Of a stretch of DNA of 5,664 nucleotides, positions 1-5,664 are shown piece by piece. A model generated the notes under the pieces. That model worked only from the letters and a program-made list of their open reading frames with translations. It did not search any database and had not been told where the DNA came from. The DNA lies in assembly GCA_009843725.1 (NCBI GenBank), contig VYCX01000117.1:1-5664 (forward strand), given 5' to 3'. Position 1 is the first letter of the stretch, and every line of letters begins with the position of its first letter. Position numbers and translations under genes: made by a program. The DNA is from Boseongicola sp. SB0675_bin_26 (GTDB taxonomy: Bacteria > Pseudomonadota > Alphaproteobacteria > Rhodobacterales > Rhodobacteraceae).

Positions 1-41
1 GAGGGCATCAGAAACTTCAGGAAATGGCATCAAATGAATGA

Positions 42-1100
42 ATCAAACCACTAGCCAAGCACGATCAGAAGGCATTGCAAGACGCTACAGTCTTGATGCT
101 TCCCAAGGATTACGTGCGCCTGAAGCTGACCGGTGAACGGGCTAGCGAAATCACGGACGCTTCGGGGACCATGATGCTCGATTGCGCGACCGGGACGTGG
201 GACGATGCCCTGGTCGAGGCCGCAGGCTGGGAGCGTGGCAAGCTCCCGCATCTGCTGCACTCCTTCGACCCGGCAGGGCAATTGAGGCCCGAGCTTTGCC
301 GGCGTTGGTCGACGCCTCGAACGGTGAAGGTCGCTGCGGGCTGCGGCGACAACTATGCGGGCGCACTTGGCGTAGGGGCGGCCAGTCCCGGACGCGCGGC
401 CCTCAGCATCGGCACTTCGGGCGTTTTGAGCGCGGTGGACGGCACCTTTCGCCCGGCGCCCAACCACGCCATTCTCACGACGCCCCATGCCGCGCCTGGC
501 ACGTTTCTCTCGATGGCCGTCGTGATGAGCGCGACGCAGTCGCTGGACTGGCTGAGTCGGTTGGCGCGATTGCCAGCGGGCGACCTTGCCGAAATGGCGG
601 AGCACCGGATCGCCTCCGTCGGCGTGGCGGGACGGCCCATCGCGAGACCGAGCATCACGGGCGTCCGGACCCCGGACAACCGTCCGGATGCATCCGCCTT
701 CTTCAGCGGCATCACGGCAGCCCACGACATTGCCGACATCGCCTATTCGGTCCTTGAGGGCGTGGCGTTCCAGTTCCTCGACGGCTTCAGCGCCCAGCGA
801 TCTGCGGGAGTTCCCGTGGCGGAAGTCCAGGCCGTTGGAGGAGGAACCCATTCGCGGTTCTGGGTGTCCCTGATGGCGACACTGTTCGACACGGACGTAA
901 GCATCCCTGAAAGCGGCGACATTTCGGCGTGTCTGGGCGCTTCGCGTCTCGCGCATGCCGCCACGACTCCGGACGAAAGAGATGCCATTCTGGCGCGGCA
1001 ACCGGTCGCCCGCATGACCGTTTCGCCGGTTGCAGGGATGCGCGAACCGTTGATGGCGCGTCATCGCGCATTCCGGGCGCTGCCTTTCAAGACCGGTTAG
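42..1100 (+). pseudogene. xylB: Xylulokinase-like FGGY sugar kinase, N-terminus missing
   Basis: This is a C-terminal fragment of an FGGY-family kinase, most like xylulokinase (ATP + D-xylulose to xylulose 5-phosphate, cytoplasmic). Numbering from the TTG at 75, visible landmarks are LPKDYVRLKLTGE (9-21), AGCGDN with the catalytic-base Asp at about 92 (compare Asp233 of E. coli XylB), the nucleotide-site motif SIGTSG (111-116), VLEGVAFQF (227-234) and GGGTHSRFW (255-263). Full-length enzymes have about 480-500 residues; here only about 341-353 remain, aligning from about residue 150 of E. coli XylB. The N-terminal domain start, with its DxGT phosphate-binding motif and substrate contacts, is absent. 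An in-frame TGA at 39-41 precedes the fragment, and the only starts are TTG 75 or ATG 96, neither with a convincing ribosome site. The normally conserved LSGERTPH segment reads ITGVRTPD (194-201), a further sign of relaxed constraint. It is probably non-functional. A frameshift near the left edge joining an upstream N-terminal part cannot be excluded. Confidence 0.5.
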
Positions 1101-1131
1101 ATCCCGTCAGCAGCGGCCATGCCGATCCCAA

Positions 1132-1152
1132 CGTGCCGATTCAAAAGGCACG
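1132..1152 (+). other. Weak hairpin after the kinase remnant
   Basis: CGTGCC (1132-1137) pairs with GGCACG (1147-1152) across a 9-base A-rich loop, about 30 bases past the kinase stop. No T run follows, so a rho-independent terminator is not supported; it may only be a 3'-end stem-loop or chance. A 10-bp palindrome, CGGCATGCCG, follows at 1157-1166. Confidence 0.2.
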
Positions 1153-1419
1153 GTGACGGCATGCCGGTGGGCTTCTGCATCAAGAAAACCCAAGCTCTCA
1201 CGAGCGCAATCAGAGCGCAGAATTCGAAGCAGCGTAACAGGCCGCCGGCATCATTTGGCACGAGGTTCGCGGCCTCATCTCAGACTCGCAACCGGTCCAG
1301 AAAGGATGCAATCCCGTTCGGGTTCGAGCAATGGGCACTGACACCCGGAGCAATCGAAATCTCGAACGTCTGTCCGAATGCTAAGCAACAAGGGTCAGTC
1401 GTTTCTTGGGCCGCGATGC

Positions 1420-1435
1420 CTTGGCCGCGGCCAAG
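1420..1435. repeat. 16-bp perfect palindrome
   Basis: CTTGGCCGCGGCCAAG reads identically on both strands. Just upstream, 1405-1415 (CTTGGGCCGCG) is a near copy of its left half. It could be a protein-binding site or a chance GC-rich palindrome; no gene start or promoter stands next to it. Confidence 0.3.
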
Positions 1436-1708
1436 ACTTGGTCGAGGTGCGTGAGCGAACCCTTCCACCGGCCACGGACCTGAAGCTCTTGGACGAAATG
1501 TCTCTCAACATGCCCGCACCGAAGTATTTCGTTTCTGGTCTCAAGTCTCTTGTACCTGCCCTTCAATCCCATCAAAAAAATGAGTAGGCGCGATGTTGCC
1601 AGCGCCTTTCCCAATATGCGGGCCCGGCATGCTCCATTGGGGCTGCCCATTCGCGACAAGTCCCAAAAGGCGATCGCAAGCACTGGGTTGGCTTGCACGT
1701 TTCGGGAT

Positions 1709-1728
1709 ATGTTGCGCGGCAACATTTT
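1709..1728 (+). terminator. Short hairpin followed by four T
   Basis: ATGTTGC (1709-1715) and GCAACAT (1719-1725) form a 7-bp stem with a GCG loop, and the sequence continues with T to 1728. This superficially resembles a weak intrinsic terminator for + strand transcription, but no gene ends just before it. An operator-type palindrome is an equal possibility. Confidence 0.15.
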
Positions 1729-1981
1729 GGCGCATCTGCATCGCGACAAGCGTCGGCTTCGGCCACTTCAACGACCTGTGAAATCAATGCTTCGAGGATC
1801 CGATGAATGGTCAAATCAAGTCTGCGATTCCCCTGAAGACAGTCGCAGCATGACAGGAAACGCGGGCGATCTTGCAAGGGCGCCGCAGTCGTCGGGATCC
1901 TGCGAATTCGACCATTCACCGATACTTCGTCGAACCATTTGGCCGGACTCATTTTGACCTGAAGCACCAAGCGCAGCAGAC

Positions 1982-2001
1982 CTTGAGGAGCGCCCCTCAA
2001 A
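1982..2001. promoter_or_regulatory. Upstream operator-like palindrome (imperfect)
   Basis: CTTGAGGAGCGCCCCTCAAA is an inverted repeat with 8 of 10 base pairs symmetric. It matches the palindrome at 2012 at 17 of 20 positions and begins exactly 30 bp before it, about three helical turns, so proteins bound at both would lie on the same DNA face. It sits just upstream of the proposed -35 element, as an auxiliary operator would. Confidence 0.6.
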
Positions 2002-2007
2002 ATCTCA

Positions 2008-2037
2008 TTGACTTGAGGTGCGCACCTCAAGTAGCGT
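2008..2037 (+). promoter_or_regulatory. Proposed promoter of the transporter operon
   Basis: TTGACT (2008-2013) is a good -35 match. Eighteen bases further on, TAGCGT (2032-2037) is a weak -10 (3 of 6). The spacer is almost wholly the perfect palindrome at 2012-2031. Transcription would start near 2044, giving a leader of about 37 bases before ATG 2081. The weak -10 keeps confidence modest; the operator position is the main support. Confidence 0.4.
2012..2031. promoter_or_regulatory. Perfect 20-bp operator-like palindrome
   Basis: CTTGAGGTGCGCACCTCAAG is fully self-complementary, even in length, with CpG at its centre, a layout common for LacI-family operators. It lies between the proposed -35 and -10 elements, 50 bp before the binding-protein start, the usual place for a repressor site. 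The cognate regulator is not in this window. Other dimeric regulators, such as GntR or DeoR types, are possible. A degenerate related sequence (CTTGAGCAAGCACCTTGAA, 2049-2067) follows in the leader. Confidence 0.65.
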
Positions 2038-2080
2038 TTTCATGGATGCTTGAGCAAGCACCTTGAACTGGGAGAACTTC

Positions 2081-3400
2081 ATGAAAACGAAAGCAACCGC
2101 CGCGATGATAGCGGCACTCACCGCCTCCGCCAGCCTGTCGTCGACAGCTGCGGCGGAAGACCTCACGCTCTGCTGGGCCGCTTGGGACCCTGCAAACGCG
2201 CTGGTGGAACTCTCCAAGGAATTTGAAGCGCAGTCAGGCCACCGCATGAACTTCGAATTCGTGCCATGGCCCAACTTCGCGGACCGTATGTTGAACGAGC
2301 TGAATTCGGGCGGCAAGCTGTGTGACCTGATGATCGGCGACAGCCAGTGGATCGGAGGTGGCGCCGAGAATGGCCACTACGTGAAGCTCAACGACTTCTT
2401 CGATGCCGAAGGCATCAGCATGGACGACTTTGCGCCCGCAACCGTCTATGCCTATTCGACCTGGCCGAAGGGCACGCCGAACTACTACGCGCTACCAGCC
2501 ATGGGCGATGCCAACGGATGGTTCTACCGCAAGGACTGGTTTGCGCGGGACGACATCAAGGCCGCCTACAAGGACGCGACAGGCGATGACCTGCGGGAGC
2601 CACAAATCCAGAAGGAGCTTCTGCAGATCGCGCAGTTCTTCCAGGAACGAGAAATCGTCGGCAAGTCGATCTACGGGGCCGCGATCTTCACCGAGCGCGG
2701 TTCGGAAGGGATAACCATGGGCGTGACCTCGGCGCTCTACCCTTGGGGCTTCAAGTACGAGAACACGCCCGGCTCCTATGACATGGAAGGTGCTGTAAAC
2801 TCGCCTGAAGCCGTGGAGGCGCTTGAATTCTACAAGAAGCTCTACGAAACCGCTACGCCTCCGGGCTACACGAACAGTTACATGGGCGAAAGCCTGGATG
2901 CGTTCAAGTCCGGCCAGGTCGCAATGGCGATGAACTGGTTTGCCTTCTTCCCGGGCCTTTATGCTGACCCGAACACAGGCGGCGACAAGATCGATTTCTT
3001 CGTGAACCCGCCTCAGAACCAGCCCGCCTCGACCCTTGGCGGTCAGGGAATCAGCGTGGTCTCCTATTCCGACAAGCAGGATGCCGCGCTTGAATACATC
3101 AAGTGGTTTTCCCAGCCGGACGTTCAGGCCAAGTGGTGGGAGCTGGGCGGCTACTCCGCCCACAATTCGGTTCTGCAGGATCCGGGCTTTGTCGAGAGCC
3201 AGCCCTTTGCAGGAGATTTCCTCGAAGCGATGGATGCAGTTCAGGACTTCTGGCAGGAGCCGGCCTATGCCGAACTTCTCCTTGCCATGCAGAAGAGAAT
3301 CCACGACTACGTGGTTGCGGATCAGGGCACCGCGAAGGAAGCGCTCGACAAGCTGATCGAAGACTGGACCGAAGTCTTCGAGGACGAAGGAAAGCTCTAA
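2081..3400 (+). CDS. ABC transporter periplasmic sugar-binding protein (CUT1, SBP family 1)
   Basis: A periplasmic receptor of 439 residues that delivers a carbohydrate, probably a sugar or polyol given the kinase neighbour, to the permeases encoded downstream. The start at ATG 2081 is chosen because GGGAG (2070-2074) lies 6 bases before it and a normal signal peptide follows: Lys2 and Lys4, a hydrophobic Ala-rich core, and an AAA-ED cleavage site near residue 25. A TTG six codons upstream is open but spoils both features. Family traits are the first-lobe strand LTLCWAAW (28-35), the segment LCDLMIGDSQW (80-90), GQVAMAMNWF (278-287), and the C-lobe stretch AALEYIKWFSQPDVQAKWW (335-353). Length is typical for the family. 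No lipobox is seen, so the protein should be soluble. It appears intact. Substrate cannot be read from sequence alone; pentoses, pentitols and other polyols are candidates. Confidence 0.93.
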   Translation: MKTKATAAMIAALTASASLSSTAAAEDLTLCWAAWDPANALVELSKEFEAQSGHRMNFEFVPWPNFADRMLNELNSGGKLCDLMIGDSQWIGGGAENGHYVKLNDFFDAEGISMDDFAPATVYAYSTWPKGTPNYYALPAMGDANGWFYRKDWFARDDIKAAYKDATGDDLREPQIQKELLQIAQFFQEREIVGKSIYGAAIFTERGSEGITMGVTSALYPWGFKYENTPGSYDMEGAVNSPEAVEALEFYKKLYETATPPGYTNSYMGESLDAFKSGQVAMAMNWFAFFPGLYADPNTGGDKIDFFVNPPQNQPASTLGGQGISVVSYSDKQDAALEYIKWFSQPDVQAKWWELGGYSAHNSVLQDPGFVESQPFAGDFLEAMDAVQDFWQEPAYAELLLAMQKRIHDYVVADQGTAKEALDKLIEDWTEVFEDEGKL

Positions 3401-3439
3401 GTCTCCTCCCTGCCGGACCCCGTGGAGGCCGGCCAGAGC

Positions 3440-3467
3440 TGCGGGGCAGGCGTATCCCTGCCCCGCA
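3440..3467 (+). other. Intercistronic stem-loop after the binding-protein gene
   Basis: TGCGGGGCAGG (3440-3450) pairs perfectly with CCTGCCCCGCA (3457-3467) around a 6-base loop, an 11-bp GC-rich stem. It is followed by AAAA, not T, so it should not terminate by itself. By analogy with the malE-malF gap, such a hairpin can protect the 3' end of the binding-protein message and make that protein more abundant than the permeases. It lies within a 91-base gap, while the other junctions of the operon are tight. Confidence 0.65.
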
Positions 3468-3491
3468 AAATGGAAGCGAGGAGGGCATTCG

Positions 3492-4439
3492 ATGTCAAAC
3501 GGTGCGATGGATCGCGTTGCCCGGTCAACGCCTCCGAAGGTTGCACGCCAAATCAAGGGGCTTTCGGAGAGAGCAATCGCCTGGCTCTTCGTGGGTCCGA
3601 CAATCCTGCTGCTTCTTGCGATCAACATCTTCCCGCTGATCTGGACCATTCAGCTAAGCTTCACCAACTACCGTGCAAACAGGCTGAACCGTGAAGTCGA
3701 GAATATTGGTCTCAGGAACTACGAACGCATCCTGGCGGACAGCGACATCTGGCTAAACATGCAAGCAACTGCGCACTTCCTTTTCTGGACAATCTTCTTC
3801 CAGGTCCTGATCGGATTCACTCTCGCTTACCTGATCAACAAGAACTTCCGAGGATCACCCTTCTGGACGACCGTGATAGTGTTGCCGATGATGCTGTCGC
3901 CTGCCGTGGTCGGAAATTTCTGGAAATTTCTCTACCAGCCGCAGATCGGGCTCTTCAACTACATTGTCGCCTTCTTCACAGGGCAGGAAGCGTCGAGCTT
4001 CGAAATGCTCGGATCGGTCAACCTCGCGCCCTGGTCGATCGTGATCGTCGACACCTGGATGTGGACGCCCTTCGTAATGCTGATCTGCCTTGCCGGCCTC
4101 AGATCAATCCCCGACTACATCTACGAGGCGGCGGAGATCGACCGCGCCTCAAAGCTGCGGCAGTTCTTCACCATTACAATCCCGATGGTGTTGCCGTTCC
4201 TGATGCTGGCGGTGCTGTTCCGGGGAATAGAGAACTTCAAGATGTTTGATCTTGTGGTTCAGCTCACTGGCGGCGGACCCGGTTCGACAACGGAACTCAC
4301 ATCAATCAACCTGAAGCGCGAGGCGTTCGAGAAGTGGCGCACCGGCTATGCGAGCGCCTACGCCATCATCCTTTTCGTCACCGTTTTCGGCCTGGCCTCC
4401 ATCTACGTCAAGGCGCTCAACAAGGTGAAGGAGCGCTGA
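3492..4439 (+). CDS. ABC sugar transporter permease 1 (MalF/UgpA-like)
   Basis: Inner-membrane channel subunit of 315 residues, of the binding-protein-dependent CUT1 type. Start ATG 3492 follows a strong ribosome site, GAGGAGGG (3478-3485), with 6 bases of spacing. Hydrophobic segments fall at about 27-57, 93-115, 124-148, 180-203, 233-245 and 284-308, matching the six-helix plan. The cytoplasmic EAA loop that contacts the ATPase begins YEAAEIDRAS at 211; the usual Gly after IDx is Arg, a variant I believe also occurs in rhizobial relatives. The conserved RGIENFKMFD (244-253) and LTGGGPGS (258-265) segments of this subfamily are present. The gene looks intact and ends two codons after KVK with TGA at 4437-4439. 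Its partner is the interrupted permease at 4587. Confidence 0.93.
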   Translation: MSNGAMDRVARSTPPKVARQIKGLSERAIAWLFVGPTILLLLAINIFPLIWTIQLSFTNYRANRLNREVENIGLRNYERILADSDIWLNMQATAHFLFWTIFFQVLIGFTLAYLINKNFRGSPFWTTVIVLPMMLSPAVVGNFWKFLYQPQIGLFNYIVAFFTGQEASSFEMLGSVNLAPWSIVIVDTWMWTPFVMLICLAGLRSIPDYIYEAAEIDRASKLRQFFTITIPMVLPFLMLAVLFRGIENFKMFDLVVQLTGGGPGSTTELTSINLKREAFEKWRTGYASAYAIILFVTVFGLASIYVKALNKVKER

Positions 4440-4440
4440 G

Positions 4441-4590
4441 ATGGCAGACCTGCCCACACCACCATCTATTCACGGAGTGAAGTTCGAGCTAGCCTTGATT
4501 CCGGGCAAGGTTGGTTCGCGCTTGGGGATGCATCTTCTTCCAAATGCGTGCCCGCTCGACAACCGCATGAAATGCGGAGCGCGGACATGA
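4441..4590 (+). CDS. Possible 49-residue small protein between the permeases
   Basis: This small frame starts one base after the permease 1 stop (TGA-g-ATG) and ends in an ATGA overlap with the second permease start. AAGGAG (4428-4433) stands 7 bases before its ATG, so translation is plausible. The product begins MADLPTPPSIHGVKFELAL, has no clear membrane helix and no domain I recognise. G or C at codon third positions is about 60 percent, which looks lower than in the permease genes by eye. It could be a real coupled peptide, a leader that carries ribosomes across the gap to the second permease, or an inserted or decayed segment where the two permease genes once abutted. I cannot decide among these. 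Confidence 0.35.
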   Translation: MADLPTPPSIHGVKFELALIPGKVGSRLGMHLLPNACPLDNRMKCGART

Positions 4591-5525
4591 GCGCCCACGC
4601 GATCAATGTTCCATCTTCTCGTCAGAAGTGGGTGGCCGGCGTGCTGGTGATTCTCTACGCGCTCGTCACGATGATCCCGCTCGCGTGGATCATGCTCACC
4701 GGCTTCAAGAGCCCTGCCGACGCCATCAGCTATCCGCCAAAGGTCGTGTTCGAGCCGACGCTTGAAGGATAGGTCAATCTCTTCACTACACGAACACGTC
4801 AGACGCAGGCGTTCCTTGACGCCAACCCGCCCCAGAACTGGGCCGATGAAATCGTGCGCCAGTACGACATGGTTATCGTCGGCCCATCGAAATTCGGCGA
4901 GCGGTTCGTCAACTCCGTCATCATCGGCTTCGGATCAACCTTTCTCAGCGTCTTCCTCGGCACGCTCGCAGCCTATGCCTTCAGTCGGTTCAGGATACCT
5001 TTGGCTGACGATCTGCTGTTCTTCATCCTAAGTACAAGGATGATGCCGCCCATCGCAGTCGCGATCCCGATCTTTCTCATGTACCGCAATCTCGGTCTTT
5101 CCGACACGCATCTCGGCATGATCCTGCTCTATACGGCGGTGAACATCTCGCTCGCAGTCTGGCTCCTGAAAGGCTTCATCGACGAGATTCCGCGCGAGTA
5201 CGAGGAAGCCGCGCTGATCGACGGCTATACACGCTTTCAGGCATTCTACAAAGTCGTACTGCCACAAGCCGCGACAGGCATCGCGTCCACCGCAATCTTC
5301 TGCCTGATCTTCTCATGGAACGAATACGCCTTTGCCGTGCTGCTGACCTCCGCCACCGCACAGACCGCCCCGCCCTTCATCCCGACCATCATCGGCATTG
5401 GCGGCCTCGACTGGCCGGCGGTTGCGGCCGGCGCCACGATCTTCCTTCTGCCTGTCATGATCTTCACCATCTTGCTGAGGAAGCACCTTCTGCGCGGCAT
5501 CACTTTCGGAGCGGTCCGCAAATGA
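4587..5525 (+). pseudogene. ABC sugar transporter permease 2 (MalG-like), interrupted by in-frame TAG
   Basis: Second inner-membrane channel subunit, CUT1 type. Start ATG 4587 has GGAG (4576-4579) 7 bases before it. The frame gives a normal TM1 (15-38), then stops at TAG 4770-4772, codon 62, within FEPTLEG-stop-VNLFTTR. The same frame then continues without a break for 250 codons to TGA 5523-5525. All later landmarks are present: TM2 (107-132), TM3 (143-166), TM4 (174-198), the EAA loop EEAALIDGYTRFQAFYKVVLP without its last residue (207-226), TM5 (229-253), TM6 (279-297) and a C-terminal GAVRK. Total length, about 312 residues, is normal. In relatives I recall Tyr at the stop position, so one base change (TAC or TAT to TAG) explains it. 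The next in-frame starts, GTG 4854 and ATG 4869, lack a ribosome site and would omit TM1. Options are nonsense mutation, readthrough by a suppressor tRNA, or sequencing error. Confidence 0.88.
4770..4772 (+). other. In-frame amber codon in permease 2
   Basis: TAG follows GGA and precedes GTC in an otherwise continuous permease frame. It falls in the periplasmic loop after TM1, a few residues into a conserved segment. Frame is preserved on both sides (4587 to 4770 is 61 codons; 4773 to 5525 is 251 codons including the stop), so this is a substitution, not an insertion or deletion. Confidence 0.9.
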
Positions 5526-5664
5526 GCAACTTCGTCAAAGGTCTCGCCCGATTCCGACGTGGCCCGTGGGAATTGCTGGCAACGATTGTGATTGGCTTGG
5601 GCGTCGTCATGCTCATGCAGCCGCTCGTGATGTGGGCCTATACCTATTCATTCATCACGACGTT
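5522..5664 (+). CDS. Small membrane protein, partial (runs off right edge)
   Basis: The ATG at 5522 overlaps the permease 2 stop as ATGA, so translation is probably coupled; GGAG (5508-5511) lies 10 bases upstream. Forty-seven codons are visible and the frame is open to the window edge. The product has a basic N-terminus (MSNFVKGLARFRRGPW, 1-16) followed by a hydrophobic stretch from about 17 to 40 ending MWAYTYSFITT, consistent with an inner-membrane protein with one or two helices. I recall similar unnamed proteins of about 60 residues at this place in rhizobial CUT1 operons, before the ATPase genes. Its role is unknown; an accessory of the transporter is a guess from position. Confidence 0.7.
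   Translation, partial: MSNFVKGLARFRRGPWELLATIVIGLGVVMLMQPLVMWAYTYSFITT

Larger units (their letters stand above)
1101..1981. other. Gene-poor region, no recognisable gene
   Basis: About 880 bases between the kinase remnant and the transporter control region. Several open frames of 60-150 codons overlap one another on both strands, which is what GC-rich DNA gives by chance; none shows a domain, motif or clear ribosome site that I recognise. The least bad candidate is on the minus strand from ATG 1952 down to 1572 (about 126 residues, beginning MSPAKWFDEV), divergent from the transporter operon, but I see no helix-turn-helix and its Cys- and Arg-rich tail looks non-coding. A second minus frame ends at 1381 with a basic tail (ASRPKKRLTLVA) that could be a remnant of a lost gene. 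The region also contains small palindromes, listed separately. Decayed gene remnants are possible but not demonstrable by eye. Confidence 0.6.

Noticed and set aside
51..1064. A 337-codon open frame on the minus strand, antisense to the kinase
   Set aside because: It is a shadow of the kinase codon bias; its Arg- and Gly-rich product has no recognisable domain, while the + strand reading shows clear FGGY motifs.
1101..2062. Insertion sequence or CRISPR array in the gene-poor region
   Set aside because: No transposase motif, no clear terminal repeats with target duplication, and no regularly spaced direct repeats were found.
2063..2080. Six-codon upstream extension of the binding protein from TTG 2063
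   Set aside because: It would absorb the good ribosome site at 2070-2074 and put acidic and bulky residues before the signal peptide; ATG 2081 fits better.
3425..3436. GGCCGGCC palindrome before the hairpin
   Set aside because: Only eight bases and common in GC-rich DNA; no added support for function.
2492..3649. A 385-codon open frame on the minus strand across the binding protein and permease 1 start
   Set aside because: It overlaps two clear + strand genes and the gap between them, and its translation resembles no known protein; it is an antisense shadow.
4548..4586. Earlier starts for permease 2 at GTG 4548 or ATG 4572
   Set aside because: ATG 4587 has GGAG at proper spacing and an ATGA overlap with the small upstream frame, and gives a normal short N-terminus before TM1.
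4854..5525. The downstream part of permease 2 as an independent 223-residue gene
   Set aside because: It is in the same frame as the upstream part, lacks a ribosome site, and by itself lacks TM1; it is better read as one gene with a stop codon.

Overview
The window is a stretch of a sugar or polyol uptake and catabolism locus from a moderately GC-rich alphaproteobacterium, most likely a rhizobium-type genus (Rhizobium, Agrobacterium, Mesorhizobium or a relative). This rests on codon choice, on the protein sequences, and on the gene order of solute-binding protein, two permeases and a small membrane protein, which I recall from rhizobial CUT1 transport operons. No database search was possible. 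All recognisable genes lie on the + strand.

Layout: (1) from the left edge to 1100 is the C-terminal two thirds of a xylulokinase-like FGGY sugar kinase. Its N-terminal part is absent and an in-frame stop lies just before the homology begins. (2) 1101-1981 holds no gene I can recognise, only overlapping open frames on both strands and a few small palindromes. (3) 1982-2080 is the control region of the transporter operon: two near-identical 20-bp palindromes exactly 30 bp apart, the second filling the spacer of a plausible promoter. (4) 2081-3400 is an intact periplasmic solute-binding protein with a signal peptide. (5) An 11-bp hairpin lies in the gap before the first permease (3492-4439), which is intact. 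(6) A 49-codon small frame of uncertain reality (4441-4590) links by overlap to (7) the second permease (4587-5525), which is interrupted by an in-frame TAG at codon 62. (8) A small membrane protein begins at 5522 and runs off the right edge.

How the parts would work together: the binding protein captures a carbohydrate in the periplasm and the two permeases form the inner-membrane channel. An ATPase, not in this window and expected downstream, would drive import, and the neighbouring kinase would phosphorylate a ketopentose such as xylulose derived from the substrate. The twin palindromes suggest control by a repressor, perhaps of the LacI family.

The most notable feature is decay or unusual expression. 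Two of the recognisable genes (kinase and second permease) carry lesions, so the locus may be losing function. I see no CRISPR array, tRNA, rRNA, recognisable transposase or toxin-antitoxin pair, and no evidence of a wholly new system. The points most worth checking are the amber codon, the tandem operators and the small frame between the permeases.
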